A DNA stretch of 64,000 nucleotides from Nocardia sp. MH4 (GTDB lineage: Bacteria; Actinomycetota; Actinomycetes; Mycobacteriales; Mycobacteriaceae), in assembly GCF_019266065.1 (NCBI RefSeq), contig NZ_LPNR01000124.1:103710-167709 (forward strand), given 5' to 3'. Both the position numbers and the translations under genes were made by a program. The stretch's first letter is position 1; each line of letters starts with the position of its first letter. Under the pieces are notes generated by a model. The model had not been told where the DNA came from. It did no database searches and saw nothing but the letters and a program-made list of their open reading frames with translations. Of this stretch, positions 41,121 to 50,003 are shown one piece after another.

Positions 41121-44100
41121 ATGGATCCGCAGCAGTCGCGCATAGCGAACACGCAGCGCCAGCAGGCTCCCGGCGAGGTCGACGAGACCGTCATCGCCGA
41201 GCTCGACGCCATGGGCCTCACCGGGGCCAAGGAGATCGGGCGCGGCGGATTCGGCGTGGTCTACCGGTGTCTGCAACCCGCGCTGGACCGGGTGGTCGCG
41301 GTGAAGGTGCTGTCCTCGGAGATCGACGAGGAGAGCCGGGAGCGGTTCCTGCGCGAGGAACAGGCGATGGGCAGGCTCTCGGGCCATCCGAACATCGTCG
41401 ACATCCTGCAGGTCGACGTGACCGCGACCGGGCTGCCGCTGATCGTGATGCCGTACTGCTCGCGCGGGTCGCTCGAACGTCTCATCCATGATCGTGGCCC
41501 GCTGACCTGGGCCGATACCCTGCGCGCCGGGGTGAAACTGGCCGCGGCGATCGAATCCGCGCACCGGGCGGGGATTCTGCACCGGGACGTGAAACCGGCG
41601 AACGTGCTGATCAGCGGGTACGGCGAACCGCAGCTCACCGACTTCGGCATCGCCCGCATCCCCGGCGGCTTCCAGACCTCGAGCAGCTTGATCACCGGCT
41701 CGCCCGCGTTCACCGCGCCCGAGGTGCTCAGGGGGCAGGAACCGACCGTGCAGTCCGATATCTACGGGCTCGGTGCGACCCTGTTCGCCCTGCTGACCGG
41801 CCACGCCGCCTTCGAACGGCAGGCCGGCGAGAAGGTCGTCGCGCAGTTCCTGCGGATCACCACCCAGCCGGTGCCCGACCTGCGTGCCCAGGACATCCCC
41901 GACGACGTGGCCGCGGTGATCGAGTCGGCGATGTCGCCGGAGCCGGGGGACCGGCCCGCCTCGGCCTACGAGTTCGGCGAGATGCTGCGCGAGGTGCAGC
42001 GCGCGCACGGCCAGATGCCCGACGAGATGGCTCTGCTCGACACCCAGCCCGTCGAGATCGACGCGGGCACCCCGGAAGCGCTCAAGGCCGTGACCGCCCG
42101 GCGCAGCTGGCCGTTGACCCTCCAGCCCGCGGGCGCCTCGGTCCCGCTGCGCAGCGGTGGCACCGGGCCCACCGGCACGCTGCCACCCACCGCGGCCACC
42201 AAGTTCCGGCCGCCGACGCCGGCCCGCGAGCCGTTTCCACGCCAGCGTCTGCTCGACGTGCTGCGTGCGGGCGGCAATCGTCGGCTGGCGCTGGTGCACG
42301 CGCCCGCCGGATTCGGCAAGAGCACGGTGGCCGCCCAGTGGCGGGCCGACCTGGTCGCCAGGGACATCCCGGTGGCCTGGCTCGGCATCGACCAGGACGA
42401 CGACAGCGAGATCTGGTTCCTGGCCCACCTGATCGAGGCCATTCGCCGGGTGCGTCCCGATGTCGGCGCCGGTCTGGAGCAGGTGCTCGAAGAGCGTCCG
42501 GCCGACGCGGCCGCCTTCGTGATCGCGACCCTGATCGATGAGATCCACGCCAGCGATCGCAGCGTGGTCGTCGTCGTCGACGACTGGCACCGCGTCCGCG
42601 ACCCCGGGGTGCACCGGGCGATGGCCGCGTTGCTCGACAACGGCTGCCACCACGTACGTTTCGTGGTGACCAGCCGCGATCAGTCCGGGCTGCCGATCAG
42701 CAGGCTGCGGGTGCGCGACGAACTGGTGGAACTGGGCGCGGCGGAGCTGCGGCTCACCGAGGCCGAGACGCGGCAGATCCTGGTGGAGCGCAACGGCTTC
42801 GCGCTCACCGACGAGCAGGTCGAGCAGATCCACACCGCCACCGAGGGCTGGCCCGCCGCGATCCAGCTGGTGAGCCTGACCCTGCGCGGCAAGGCCGACC
42901 CGACCCAGCTGCTGAGCTCGCTGGCCGAGGGCGGCCACGGCATGCGGGAATACCTGGCCGAGAACGTCCTCGACAGCATCGCGCCGGAACTGCTGGAGTT
43001 CCTGATGGCGATCTCGGTGGTCGAGCGGGTCAGCGGTTCGCTGGCCACCGTCCTCGCCGACGTGCCCGACGGCGCGGCCATGCTCGAACAGGCCGAACAG
43101 CGCGAACTGTTCCTGCACCGGATCGAGCACGACCCGGAGTGGTACCGGATGCAGCCGCTGTTCGCCGAGCACCTGCGGGCCCGGCTCGAGCGCGAACACC
43201 CCGGACGCGCGAAGGTGCTGCACCGCAAGGCGGCTCGCTGGTACGCCGAGCACCAGCTGCTGCGCAAATCGGTCGACCACGCGCTGGCCGCCACCGACCT
43301 CAAGCTGGCCGCCGATCTGCTGGAGAGCGGCGGCATGGACCTGATCGACCGGTCCCGGCTGGCGACGCTGCTCGGCAGCGTCTCGAAACTGCCGGTGCAG
43401 CAGGTGACTTCCCGCTCCAAGCTGCTGATGGCGGTGGCGCGGGCGAACATGAACCTGCAGGAGACCAGCACCGCGCGGTCGGCACTGGGCCGGCTGTCGA
43501 ATCTGCTGGCCCGCGGTGCGGGCGGCGAACCGGAACTGGCCGAACAGCGCTGCGCGGCAACAGTGCTCGAGGCCGCCGACCAGGTCGCCCACGACGACCT
43601 CGACGGCGTGGCCGACAAACTCGCCGCCTGCCTGGCGACCCCCGACGAGCTGCCCGCGTGGACGGTCTCGACCGCGGCCAACCTGGTGTCGTTCGTCCGG
43701 CTGTGCGAGTTCGACTTCGCCGGCGCGACCGAGATGCAGGACTGGGCGGCCGAGTATCACGCGCGGTCCAAGGACCCACTCGGCCCGGTCTTCGGCCTGT
43801 GCGCGCGCGGTGACGCCGCCTACGAACAACTCGACATCGCCACCGCCACCGCGTGTTTCGAGCTGGCCTACGACACCGCGCGGGACCGGGCCGGGCCGCG
43901 TTCGGACGCCGTGCGGGTGGCCGCGGCGCTCCTGGGCGAGGTCGCCTACCGGCGCGGCGACCTGGACCTGGCCGACCGGCTGCTCGACGAGAGCCATGAG
44001 CTGGTCACCCGGGTCGGGCCGGTCGACTTCCTGGTCGCGACCTTCGTGACCGGCGCGCGGGTGAAGGCCGCGCTCGGCGACCAGTACACGGCGTCGGCGC

Positions 44101-44648
44101 GGCTGGACGAGGGTGCGCGGGTGGCCGCGACGAACGGGCTGGCCCGTCTCGACGCGCAGGTCCGCGCCGAGCGGTCGCGGCTGGGCCTGCCCGCCGGTGA
44201 CGCAGTCGACCGATTCGCCGCCGACCCGTCGGGCAACGGCAAGCGGAGCAAGTCGGGTGCGGCGGTGCTCATCGCCGAGGCCCGCGAATTCGCCGAGATC
44301 AGGGCGCTGCTGGCCGAACAACGCCTGCGCGCCGACGACCGGGCCGCCCGGCACGCCCGGGTGCTCTACGCGCGGCTGCTCGATCAGTCCCGGCCCCGGG
44401 CCGAACTGGACGCCACGCTGCTGCTCGCCGAGTGTCTGGCGTCGGCGGGCTGGGTCGGCGAGGCGACCGGGCTGGTCCTGCCGGTGCTGCGCACCTGCGC
44501 CGACCTCGGCTGGACCAGGCCACTGCTCGACGCGGGGCCCGGTGTCGTCGGCTTGCTGCACGTGCTGCGCACGCAATCGCACGAGGGACAGCCGCATCCC
44601 CTGCTCGCCGAGGTGCCCGGCCACTTCCTCGACGAACTGCTGGTCTGA
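41121..44648 (+). CDS. Serine/threonine protein kinase fused to STAND-type ATPase and helical repeats (PknK-like)
   Basis: A 1175-residue signalling protein. The N-terminal Hanks kinase domain (about 30-300) has the glycine loop IGRGGFGVVYR, VAVKVL (Lys), HRDVKPANVL (catalytic loop) and DFGIARI. It is joined to a STAND NTPase (about 365-650) with P-loop APAGFGKST and Walker B VVVVVDDWHRV. The rest is a MalT-like helical repeat region of about 500 residues. The M. tuberculosis homologue PknK has this layout. Unlike LuxR/MalT regulators, no helix-turn-helix is visible at the C-terminus, so transcription control would be indirect. Monocistronic; AGGTGG before ATG; a hairpin follows. Confidence 0.92.
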   Translation: MDPQQSRIANTQRQQAPGEVDETVIAELDAMGLTGAKEIGRGGFGVVYRCLQPALDRVVAVKVLSSEIDEESRERFLREEQAMGRLSGHPNIVDILQVDVTATGLPLIVMPYCSRGSLERLIHDRGPLTWADTLRAGVKLAAAIESAHRAGILHRDVKPANVLISGYGEPQLTDFGIARIPGGFQTSSSLITGSPAFTAPEVLRGQEPTVQSDIYGLGATLFALLTGHAAFERQAGEKVVAQFLRITTQPVPDLRAQDIPDDVAAVIESAMSPEPGDRPASAYEFGEMLREVQRAHGQMPDEMALLDTQPVEIDAGTPEALKAVTARRSWPLTLQPAGASVPLRSGGTGPTGTLPPTAATKFRPPTPAREPFPRQRLLDVLRAGGNRRLALVHAPAGFGKSTVAAQWRADLVARDIPVAWLGIDQDDDSEIWFLAHLIEAIRRVRPDVGAGLEQVLEERPADAAAFVIATLIDEIHASDRSVVVVVDDWHRVRDPGVHRAMAALLDNGCHHVRFVVTSRDQSGLPISRLRVRDELVELGAAELRLTEAETRQILVERNGFALTDEQVEQIHTATEGWPAAIQLVSLTLRGKADPTQLLSSLAEGGHGMREYLAENVLDSIAPELLEFLMAISVVERVSGSLATVLADVPDGAAMLEQAEQRELFLHRIEHDPEWYRMQPLFAEHLRARLEREHPGRAKVLHRKAARWYAEHQLLRKSVDHALAATDLKLAADLLESGGMDLIDRSRLATLLGSVSKLPVQQVTSRSKLLMAVARANMNLQETSTARSALGRLSNLLARGAGGEPELAEQRCAATVLEAADQVAHDDLDGVADKLAACLATPDELPAWTVSTAANLVSFVRLCEFDFAGATEMQDWAAEYHARSKDPLGPVFGLCARGDAAYEQLDIATATACFELAYDTARDRAGPRSDAVRVAAALLGEVAYRRGDLDLADRLLDESHELVTRVGPVDFLVATFVTGARVKAALGDQYTASARLDEGARVAATNGLARLDAQVRAERSRLGLPAGDAVDRFAADPSGNGKRSKSGAAVLIAEAREFAEIRALLAEQRLRADDRAARHARVLYARLLDQSRPRAELDATLLLAECLASAGWVGEATGLVLPVLRTCADLGWTRPLLDAGPGVVGLLHVLRTQSHEGQPHPLLAEVPGHFLDELLV

Positions 44649-44654
44649 GCCGAA

Positions 44655-44682
44655 GCTCGGGTGCGCGCCCGCGCACCCGAGC
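44655..44682. terminator. Bidirectional terminator between the kinase and methyltransferase genes
   Basis: Perfect 12-bp inverted repeat (44655-44666 and 44671-44682) with a GCCC loop between convergent genes. Confidence 0.75.
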
Positions 44683-44693
44683 TCAGGACCGGA

Positions 44694-46010
44694 TTACGGC
44701 TGCCACCACGGACGCAGCGGGACGTCCCAGGTGCCGTTCTTGTCGAGCTTCACGCCCAGCACGTGATGCAGCTGCACCACATTGCGCTGGAAGCCGAGCC
44801 GGCAGCCCGCCATGTACAGGCCCCACACCTTCGCGGTGCCCTCGCCGACCTCGGCGACGCAGGCGTCCCAGTTCTCCACCAGGTTCTTGCACCATTCGTG
44901 CAGGGTGAGCGCGTAGTGCTCGCGCAGGTTCTCCTCGTGCAGCACCTCGAGGCCGATGTTCTGGACCTCGGAGATGATCCGGCCCGAGCCGATCAGCTCG
45001 CCGTCCGGGAACACATAGCGGTCGATGAAATCGCCCGCCTTGGTGGTGCGGGTGTTGTCCGGCCGGGTGATGCAGTGGTTGAGGAACAGGCCGCCGTCGC
45101 GCAACTTGTCCTTGATGTAGCCGAAGTAGAACGGGTAGTTGTGCACCCCGATGTGCTCGGTGAGACCGATCGAGGAGACCGCGTCGAACTCGCCCTCGGG
45201 GATGTCGCGGTAGTCGCTGTGCCTGACCTCGGCGAACTCGCCCAGGCCCTCGTCCTCGATCTTCTGCTGCGCCCAGGCGGCCTGCTCGGCCGAGAGGGTG
45301 GCGCCGATGACCTTGACCCCGCGCCGGGCCGCGTAACGGACCATGCCGCCCCAGCCGCAGCCGATGTCGAGCAGCCGGTCGCCTTCCTTCAGCCGCAGCT
45401 TCTCGAAGATCAGCCGGTACTTGTTCTCCTGGGCCTGCTCGAGGGTCCAGTCCGGTTCGCCGTAGACCGCGCAGGTGTAGGTCATGGAGGGACCGAGGAC
45501 GTACTCGTAGAACTTGTTCGAGACGTCGTAGTGGTGGTGGATCGCCTCGGCGTCGCGGGTCTTGGAGTGACGTAGGCCCTCCAGCGCGATCCGGCGCCAG
45601 CGGGGCAGGGTCTCCTGCGGCGGCGGCGCGATCGGCTTGAGCCGCTCCCAGCCGAGCGAGCGGGCGATGGTGACCAGCGACAACGCCGAGGGGCGATGGA
45701 ACTTCATCGCCTGCATGGCCTGGAGGATGTTGTACGGGTCGCCGGGGTGCACGCCCTCGGCGACCATGTCACCGGCGATATAGGCCCGGGCCATGCCGAG
45801 ATCGCCGGGTGCCGAGGCCAGGTAGTTGATACCGCGCGGTGTCTTGATGTCGAGGGTGTAGGGCGAGTCCGCCGGCCCGGTCGCGCTGCCGTCGTAGGCG
45901 GTCAGCCGGATCGGGATCTCGCCGTCGATGAGCGTCTCGAAGACCTCGGCGATCGTGAGCCGGGTTCCCAGCTCGGCGAATACCTCGGATCGGTCCTTGA
46001 ATGTCGTCAC
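44694..46010 (-). CDS. tmsB: Fatty acid methyltransferase TmsB-like (cyclopropane synthase family)
   Basis: A 438-residue SAM-dependent methyltransferase of the CFA synthase family. The N-terminal region (about 1-150) is typical of CFA enzymes; then comes HYDVSNKFYEYVLGPSMTYTCAVY, quoted as HYDVSNKFYEYVLGPSMT, followed by SAM motif I LDIGCGWGGMV and SSIGLTEHIGVHNY. These residues hold the bicarbonate and SAM sites. Fused or adjacent FAD oxidoreductase plus such a methyltransferase makes 10-methyl fatty acids from oleoyl lipids (TmsA/TmsB; BfaA/BfaB, Rv3720/Rv3719). The GTG overlaps the tmsA stop (GTGA), so the two are translationally coupled. Confidence 0.88.
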   Translation of the reverse strand: MTTFKDRSEVFAELGTRLTIAEVFETLIDGEIPIRLTAYDGSATGPADSPYTLDIKTPRGINYLASAPGDLGMARAYIAGDMVAEGVHPGDPYNILQAMQAMKFHRPSALSLVTIARSLGWERLKPIAPPPQETLPRWRRIALEGLRHSKTRDAEAIHHHYDVSNKFYEYVLGPSMTYTCAVYGEPDWTLEQAQENKYRLIFEKLRLKEGDRLLDIGCGWGGMVRYAARRGVKVIGATLSAEQAAWAQQKIEDEGLGEFAEVRHSDYRDIPEGEFDAVSSIGLTEHIGVHNYPFYFGYIKDKLRDGGLFLNHCITRPDNTRTTKAGDFIDRYVFPDGELIGSGRIISEVQNIGLEVLHEENLREHYALTLHEWCKNLVENWDACVAEVGEGTAKVWGLYMAGCRLGFQRNVVQLHHVLGVKLDKNGTWDVPLRPWWQP

Positions 46011-47449
46011 TTGCGTTGCACCGCCTTCGAATACAGATTCAGCAGTCGTTGGTCCGGGTCGTAACGGTTCTTCAGTTCGGTATAGGTCTCGCCGCCGTAC
46101 AGCTCGGCGAACTCGTCCTCGGCGTAGTAGGAATCCGAGTACAGCGACTTGTGCCCGTCGAATTCGGACACGATCTTCTCGATCGCGCGGTTGGCCGCCC
46201 CCTCCGGCTGACCGGGCTTGCTCGGGACGGCCGACCAGAAGCCGACATTGACATAGGTGCGCCGCGGTTCGAGCGGGTACAGCGGCCACGGACGGTCGCC
46301 CGCCGGGTCGCCGGCGGTCTCGCGCAACCGCAACGGGCACAACCAGATCGGCTCGATCGGTATTTCCTTCAGGAACCATTCGACGAAATCGGCGGTGCGG
46401 TGCACCGGTACCTCGATGTCCTGGACCACCCGCTCCTGCGGTGGATTGCCCTTGCGGGCCTCCAAGCGGTCACCGATGTGGTACTTGCGGTCGAGGGCGA
46501 CCAGCTTCCAGTAGAAACTGCTGCGTCGGTAGGCCTTCGGCCAGAACCGGCGGATCTTCGGGTTCTGGGTGCCGAAGGCGCGTGAGCACCAGAACCAGTC
46601 GGTGTCCCAGCGCCAGAGGTAGTCGTGGATGGTCAGCCGGTCCCGCTTGACGCCGTCGGCGTGCTGTAGCGAGCGGTAGTAGATGTCCATCCCGGTGTAG
46701 TCGCTGACCGGGCCCGGCTCGTCGGTCTGCCTGCCCAGGGTGAGATAGCTCTCGGTCGCGGTGAACACGACGCCGTCGAGGTAGTCGACCCGTTCGCCCT
46801 GGTAACTGCGCTCGGTGACGATGCGCTCGAGCTCGGCTTCGAGTTCGCGCAGGTCGTGGAAGCGCACGTGGCGCAGCGCGACATACGGCTCGACGGGTTC
46901 GAGCTCGATCTTCAGCCGGACCGTGTAGCCCAGCGTGCCGTAGGAGTTGGGGAACCCGCGGAACAGATCGGCGGTCTCGCCCTCGGGTTTCACCGTGACG
47001 ATCTCACCGGAACCGGTCAGCACGTCCATTTCCAGCACGGATTCGTGCGGAAGGCCGTTGCGGAACGAGGTGGACTCGATCCCGAGGCCGGTGACGGCAC
47101 CGCCCAGGGTGATGGTCTTGAGCTGCGGCACGACCAGCGGCGCGAGACCGTACGGCAGCGTGGCCGCCACCAGGTCTTCGTAGGTGGTCATGCCCGCGAC
47201 ATCGGCGGTTCTCGCTTCCGGGTCCACCGCGATCACCCGCCCGAGGCCCGACACATCGAGGCCGGGCGCGGTGCTGGCCGCCCTGGCCCGGAACAAGTTG
47301 GACGTCTTCTTCGCCAAGCGGACGACGGCGCCGGGTGGAATGGCGCGATAGCTTGCCAGCAGTCGCTCCACACCCTCCCGGTGCGCGGCATATCCAGACT
47401 CGCGTGCGGCCGGTTCGTGGCCGGCCCTACCCAAAAGACTCACTGCCAC
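46007..47449 (-). CDS. tmsA: FAD-binding oxidoreductase TmsA-like (10-methylene reductase)
   Basis: A 480-residue flavoprotein of the FAD-linked oxidase (DWARF1/DHCR24-like) group. VIAVDPEARTADVAGMTTYEDL, then PQLKTITLGGAVTGLGIEST and RNGLPHESVLEMDVLT are the FAD-domain blocks. GTLGYTVRLKIELEPV and a long C-terminal region follow. In the tms pathway the methyltransferase makes a 10-methylene intermediate and this enzyme reduces it to the 10-methyl product, giving tuberculostearic acid from stearate-class chains. The start at GTG 47447-47449 is weakly supported; a second GTG is two codons inside. The promoter lies in the 168-base gap facing the SRPBCC gene. Confidence 0.88.
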   Translation of the reverse strand: MAVSLLGRAGHEPAARESGYAAHREGVERLLASYRAIPPGAVVRLAKKTSNLFRARAASTAPGLDVSGLGRVIAVDPEARTADVAGMTTYEDLVAATLPYGLAPLVVPQLKTITLGGAVTGLGIESTSFRNGLPHESVLEMDVLTGSGEIVTVKPEGETADLFRGFPNSYGTLGYTVRLKIELEPVEPYVALRHVRFHDLRELEAELERIVTERSYQGERVDYLDGVVFTATESYLTLGRQTDEPGPVSDYTGMDIYYRSLQHADGVKRDRLTIHDYLWRWDTDWFWCSRAFGTQNPKIRRFWPKAYRRSSFYWKLVALDRKYHIGDRLEARKGNPPQERVVQDIEVPVHRTADFVEWFLKEIPIEPIWLCPLRLRETAGDPAGDRPWPLYPLEPRRTYVNVGFWSAVPSKPGQPEGAANRAIEKIVSEFDGHKSLYSDSYYAEDEFAELYGGETYTELKNRYDPDQRLLNLYSKAVQRK

Positions 47450-47617
47450 GCATTCGACGCTAGTACGACCGTGTCCGTCGGGCTACCGAATACCACCCCG
47501 CCACGTCGAAATGTCACGCACATGTTTCCCTTTCGCCCAACCTGGTCGGGCGATCTGGTGAGGCGCAGGGCAGGATGTAACCCGGTCGAGATATCGCACC
47601 CCGACAAGGAGTCAACA

Positions 47618-48052
47618 GTGGGACAGGTCAGCGCCAGCAGTTCGATCGTCGTCGCCGCGGATCCGCAGCGCACGCTCGAAGCGATCGGCGACTACGAGAC
47701 GATCCGTCCGCGCATCCTCTCCTCGCACTACCGCGACTACAAGGTCGTCGAGGGCGGCAAGGGCGCGGGCACCGTGGTGGAGTGGACGCTGCAGGCGACC
47801 GAGAAGCGTTCGCGCAACGTGCGCGCGAACGTCACCGTGTCGGACTCGATCCTCACCGAGCGCGACGCCAACTCCTCGATGGTCAACACCTGGACCGTCA
47901 CCCCGGACGGCGCCGGTTCGCAGGTCACCCTGCGCACCACCTGGACCGGCGCGGGCGGCGTGTCGGGCATCTTCGAGGGCATCTTCGCGCCCCTGGGCCT
48001 GAAGAAGATCCAGGCCGAGGTGCTGGGCAATCTCCAGCGTGAGCTGGCCTGA
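47618..48052 (+). CDS. SRPBCC-superfamily small protein
   Basis: A 144-residue START-like (SRPBCC) protein beginning VSASSSIVVAADPQRTLEAI, with the pattern KGAGTVVEWTL and an amphipathic C-terminal helix (GLKKIQAEVLGNLQREL). GTG start with AAGGAG 6 bases upstream. It corresponds in place to M. tuberculosis Rv3718c beside the tms genes, so a lipid-binding role is attractive but unproven. A short, convergent glyoxalase gene follows, and a hairpin lies between. Confidence 0.88.
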   Translation: MGQVSASSSIVVAADPQRTLEAIGDYETIRPRILSSHYRDYKVVEGGKGAGTVVEWTLQATEKRSRNVRANVTVSDSILTERDANSSMVNTWTVTPDGAGSQVTLRTTWTGAGGVSGIFEGIFAPLGLKKIQAEVLGNLQRELA

Positions 48053-48072
48053 TCCAGCCGGGCGAACATCGA

Positions 48073-48109
48073 GGAGGGCCGTACCGCGTCGATCGTGGTG
48101 CGGCCCTCC
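48073..48109. terminator. Hairpin between SRPBCC and glyoxalase genes
   Basis: GGAGGGCCG (48073-48081) pairs with CGGCCCTCC (48101-48109) around a weaker inner stem, between convergent genes. Confidence 0.55.
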
Positions 48110-48115
48110 CGGCGT

Positions 48116-48466
48116 TCACTCCTTGCCGATGTCGAAGAGGTTTCCTTCGGGGTCGGCGAGGGTGACCCACTGCTGGCCGTACTCGTCGAAGTCGCCGATA
48201 TGCTTGGCGCCCAAGCTGATCGCGCGCTCGACGTAGTCGCGCCATTGGACGGCGTGGAAGTCCAGGTGCACCACGTTCTTGCCGGGCGTCTTGTCCGGCA
48301 CCTGGATGAACATCAGCACGGGCGAGGTGCCCGAGGTCTGGCCGACGGTGGCGAAGAACGGGGAGGCCTCCGGGTCGACGGGACGGTCCAGCAGCTGGGC
48401 GTAGAACTCGGCCAGCGCGTTCGCGTTGTTGCAGTCGAACGTGACATTGCCAAGGGCGAGGGTCAT
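48116..48466 (-). CDS. VOC/glyoxalase-fold protein
   Basis: A 116-residue protein of the vicinal oxygen chelate fold: LALGNVTFDCNNANALAEFYAQLL, shown as NANALAEFYAQLL, then VHLDFHAVQWRDYVERAISLGA and VTLADPEGNLFDI, the usual second-strand ending. Such proteins include glyoxalases, bleomycin/fosfomycin-type resistance proteins and dioxygenases. The ATG overlaps the stop of the MerR gene (ATGA) so it is translated from the same mRNA, and a drug- or electrophile-resistance role under MerR control is likely. GAAGGAGAG is its ribosome site. Confidence 0.88.
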   Translation of the reverse strand: MTLALGNVTFDCNNANALAEFYAQLLDRPVDPEASPFFATVGQTSGTSPVLMFIQVPDKTPGKNVVHLDFHAVQWRDYVERAISLGAKHIGDFDEYGQQWVTLADPEGNLFDIGKE

Positions 48467-49293
48467 CGGATCTCTCCTTCGGTGATCGGCCAGCACACCT
48501 CGGTGCGGTAGTCGGCCGGGTTATCGGTGATGTCCGGTCCGACGAGATAGCGCTCGCGGACCGGTTCGTCGGGAAGAACGGTGTCGTGCTCGGCGACGTG
48601 GCTGCCCAGCGCGCCGTAGGTGCGGTCGAAGTCCTCGAACGCGCCCGTGTGCACGGCGATGGCGAAGCGGCGGGCCGCGAACTCGGTGATCGCGAGTCCC
48701 TTCGGCGGGGTCGGGTCCGCGCCGGGCGGCAGCGGCACGTACGCCGTGACCGAGCCGGTGGCCTCGGTGAAGAACTCGGTCGAATAGGTCGCGCCCGCGA
48801 CCCCACCCGGCGTCACGCCCGCGGCGAGCAGGCTCGTGTAGAGCTGCTCGAACGCGGTGCCACACCATGTCCCGATCGCGTCGCGGTCGACCGATTCGGT
48901 CAGGGTGAGCGCGGTGAACGCTGGCTCGATCCGGTAGTCCACCCGCAAGGGCGGCGCGGGTACGGTGAGCAGCGCGCGCAGCGAGGCGACCACGTCGCGG
49001 GTCCGCTGCAATTCGGCTTCCATCCTGGTCAGATGGGCGCGCAGGGTGGCGTCGCGGTCGGCCGGTTCGGCGGCGGCGAGCACGGTGCGGATGTCGGGCA
49101 GCGGCATGTCCAGATCGCGCAGCCTGCGGATCAGATGCGCCGTGTCCACCTGCTCGGTGGAATACCGTCGATAACCCGTGCCCGCGTCCACCGCGACCGG
49201 CTCGAGCAACTCGATCTCGTGGTAGTAGCGCAGGGTCTTGACGCTCAGATGGGTGAGGCGGGCGAACTCGCCGATCGCCACGGTGGCTGTCAT
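48463..49293 (-). CDS. MerR-family regulator with GyrI-like effector domain
   Basis: A 276-residue protein. The N-terminal MerR HTH (VAIGEFARLTHLSVKTLRYYHE, in parts FARLTHLSVKTLRYYHE) is followed by a coiled-coil region with TRMEAELQRTRDVVASLR. The C-terminal region ends in YLVGPDITDNPADYRTEVCWPI, the GyrI-like/BmrR-type small-molecule domain. It is followed by an overlapping glyoxalase gene, and preceded by a 19-bp spacer promoter with a palindrome in the spacer. The start is ATG 49291-49293; the six bases between the -10 box and ATG make the mRNA leaderless. It probably activates its own operon when a ligand is bound. Confidence 0.9.
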   Translation of the reverse strand: MTATVAIGEFARLTHLSVKTLRYYHEIELLEPVAVDAGTGYRRYSTEQVDTAHLIRRLRDLDMPLPDIRTVLAAAEPADRDATLRAHLTRMEAELQRTRDVVASLRALLTVPAPPLRVDYRIEPAFTALTLTESVDRDAIGTWCGTAFEQLYTSLLAAGVTPGGVAGATYSTEFFTEATGSVTAYVPLPPGADPTPPKGLAITEFAARRFAIAVHTGAFEDFDRTYGALGSHVAEHDTVLPDEPVRERYLVGPDITDNPADYRTEVCWPITEGEIR

Positions 49294-49299
49294 GAGATC

Positions 49300-49330
49300 A
49301 GCCAACACCCTCCAGCGGGGGGAGGGTCAA
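49300..49330 (-). promoter_or_regulatory. MerR-type promoter with 19-bp spacer and palindrome
   Basis: On the minus strand: -35 TTGACC (49325-49330), a 19-base spacer (49306-49324) and -10 TTGGCT (49300-49305). The perfect inverted repeat ACCCTCC/GGAGGGT (49307-49313, 49321-49327) spans the spacer, as in genuine MerR activators, which untwist an overlong spacer. The merR start codon follows the -10 by six bases. Confidence 0.7.
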
Positions 49331-49337
49331 CAACGAC

Positions 49338-49904
49338 TCACGCGGGGGCGAGCACGAAGGCCGCGAGCAGCGGCCAGTCGCCTTCGCGCCACCACGAGTA
49401 GCCGAACCAGACGCCCGGGCTGATCTCGCGGATCTCGTCGTAGACCTGCGGTGTCGGCGACGGCGCGTAGTTCAGGGCCCAGGCCGGGCCGCCGTCGAGG
49501 ATGGACGGCGCCCGGTAGACATCGGCCGGGAAGGCCTCGATGCCCGCGCCGGTCACCCGGTTGGTCAGAGAGCCGCCGTCGGGTCCGGTGCGGAACACCT
49601 TGCCGATCCACAGCGCCGCCGCCATCGGTGCGAATTGGGGTGGCCGGGCCAGCCAGCCGTTGGTGACGCCGGTCGGCACGGCGCCTGCCCGCGCGTCGCG
49701 GTAGATCTGATCCTGCTGGGTGACGTTGCAGCGAAAGCGCAGCGAATCCAGGGTCGCCGCGGAGTTGCCGGGGTCGACGACGCAGCCGCCGCCGTAGTCG
49801 ACGACCGCCGCGCCCGAGTCCGCCGACGCGGTCGAGGTGGGCAGAACGAGCAGGCCGACGGCGGTGAACACCGTGGCGATCAGGGACGTGCGCATGACAC
49901 TCAT
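49338..49904 (-). CDS. Secreted hypothetical protein
   Basis: A 188-residue protein with an N-terminal signal peptide (MSVMRTSLIATVFTAVGLLVLP, given as RTSLIATVFTAVGLLVLP) and cleavage probably near SADS at residue 30. The mature part has two cysteines close together (GGGCVV and RFRCNV) that could form one disulfide. A motif YRDARAGAVPTGVTNGWLARP is followed by a C-terminal SPGVWFGYSWWREGDWPLLAAF. No family recognised. ATG start at 49902-49904 with GGGAGA upstream. It lies downstream of no partner; the opposite-strand merR promoter is 8-45 bases away. Confidence 0.8.
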   Translation of the reverse strand: MSVMRTSLIATVFTAVGLLVLPTSTASADSGAAVVDYGGGCVVDPGNSAATLDSLRFRCNVTQQDQIYRDARAGAVPTGVTNGWLARPPQFAPMAAALWIGKVFRTGPDGGSLTNRVTGAGIEAFPADVYRAPSILDGGPAWALNYAPSPTPQVYDEIREISPGVWFGYSWWREGDWPLLAAFVLAPA

Positions 49905-50003
49905 CAGTTCTCCCTCGGATTGCCGAACCCTGTCCCGAACCACGTTCGATCCTAGGCAAACGATCTGGAGCGGGTTCGCTTGCGACCAGGCAGCAATCAA
50001 CCT

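Noticed and set aside
41025..44624. Very long minus-strand open frame of 1199 codons opposite the kinase gene
   Set aside because: It is antisense to a well-supported kinase gene. The translation is dominated by Arg, Gly, His, Gln and Val as expected from reading a high-GC gene backwards, and has no domain or ribosome site.
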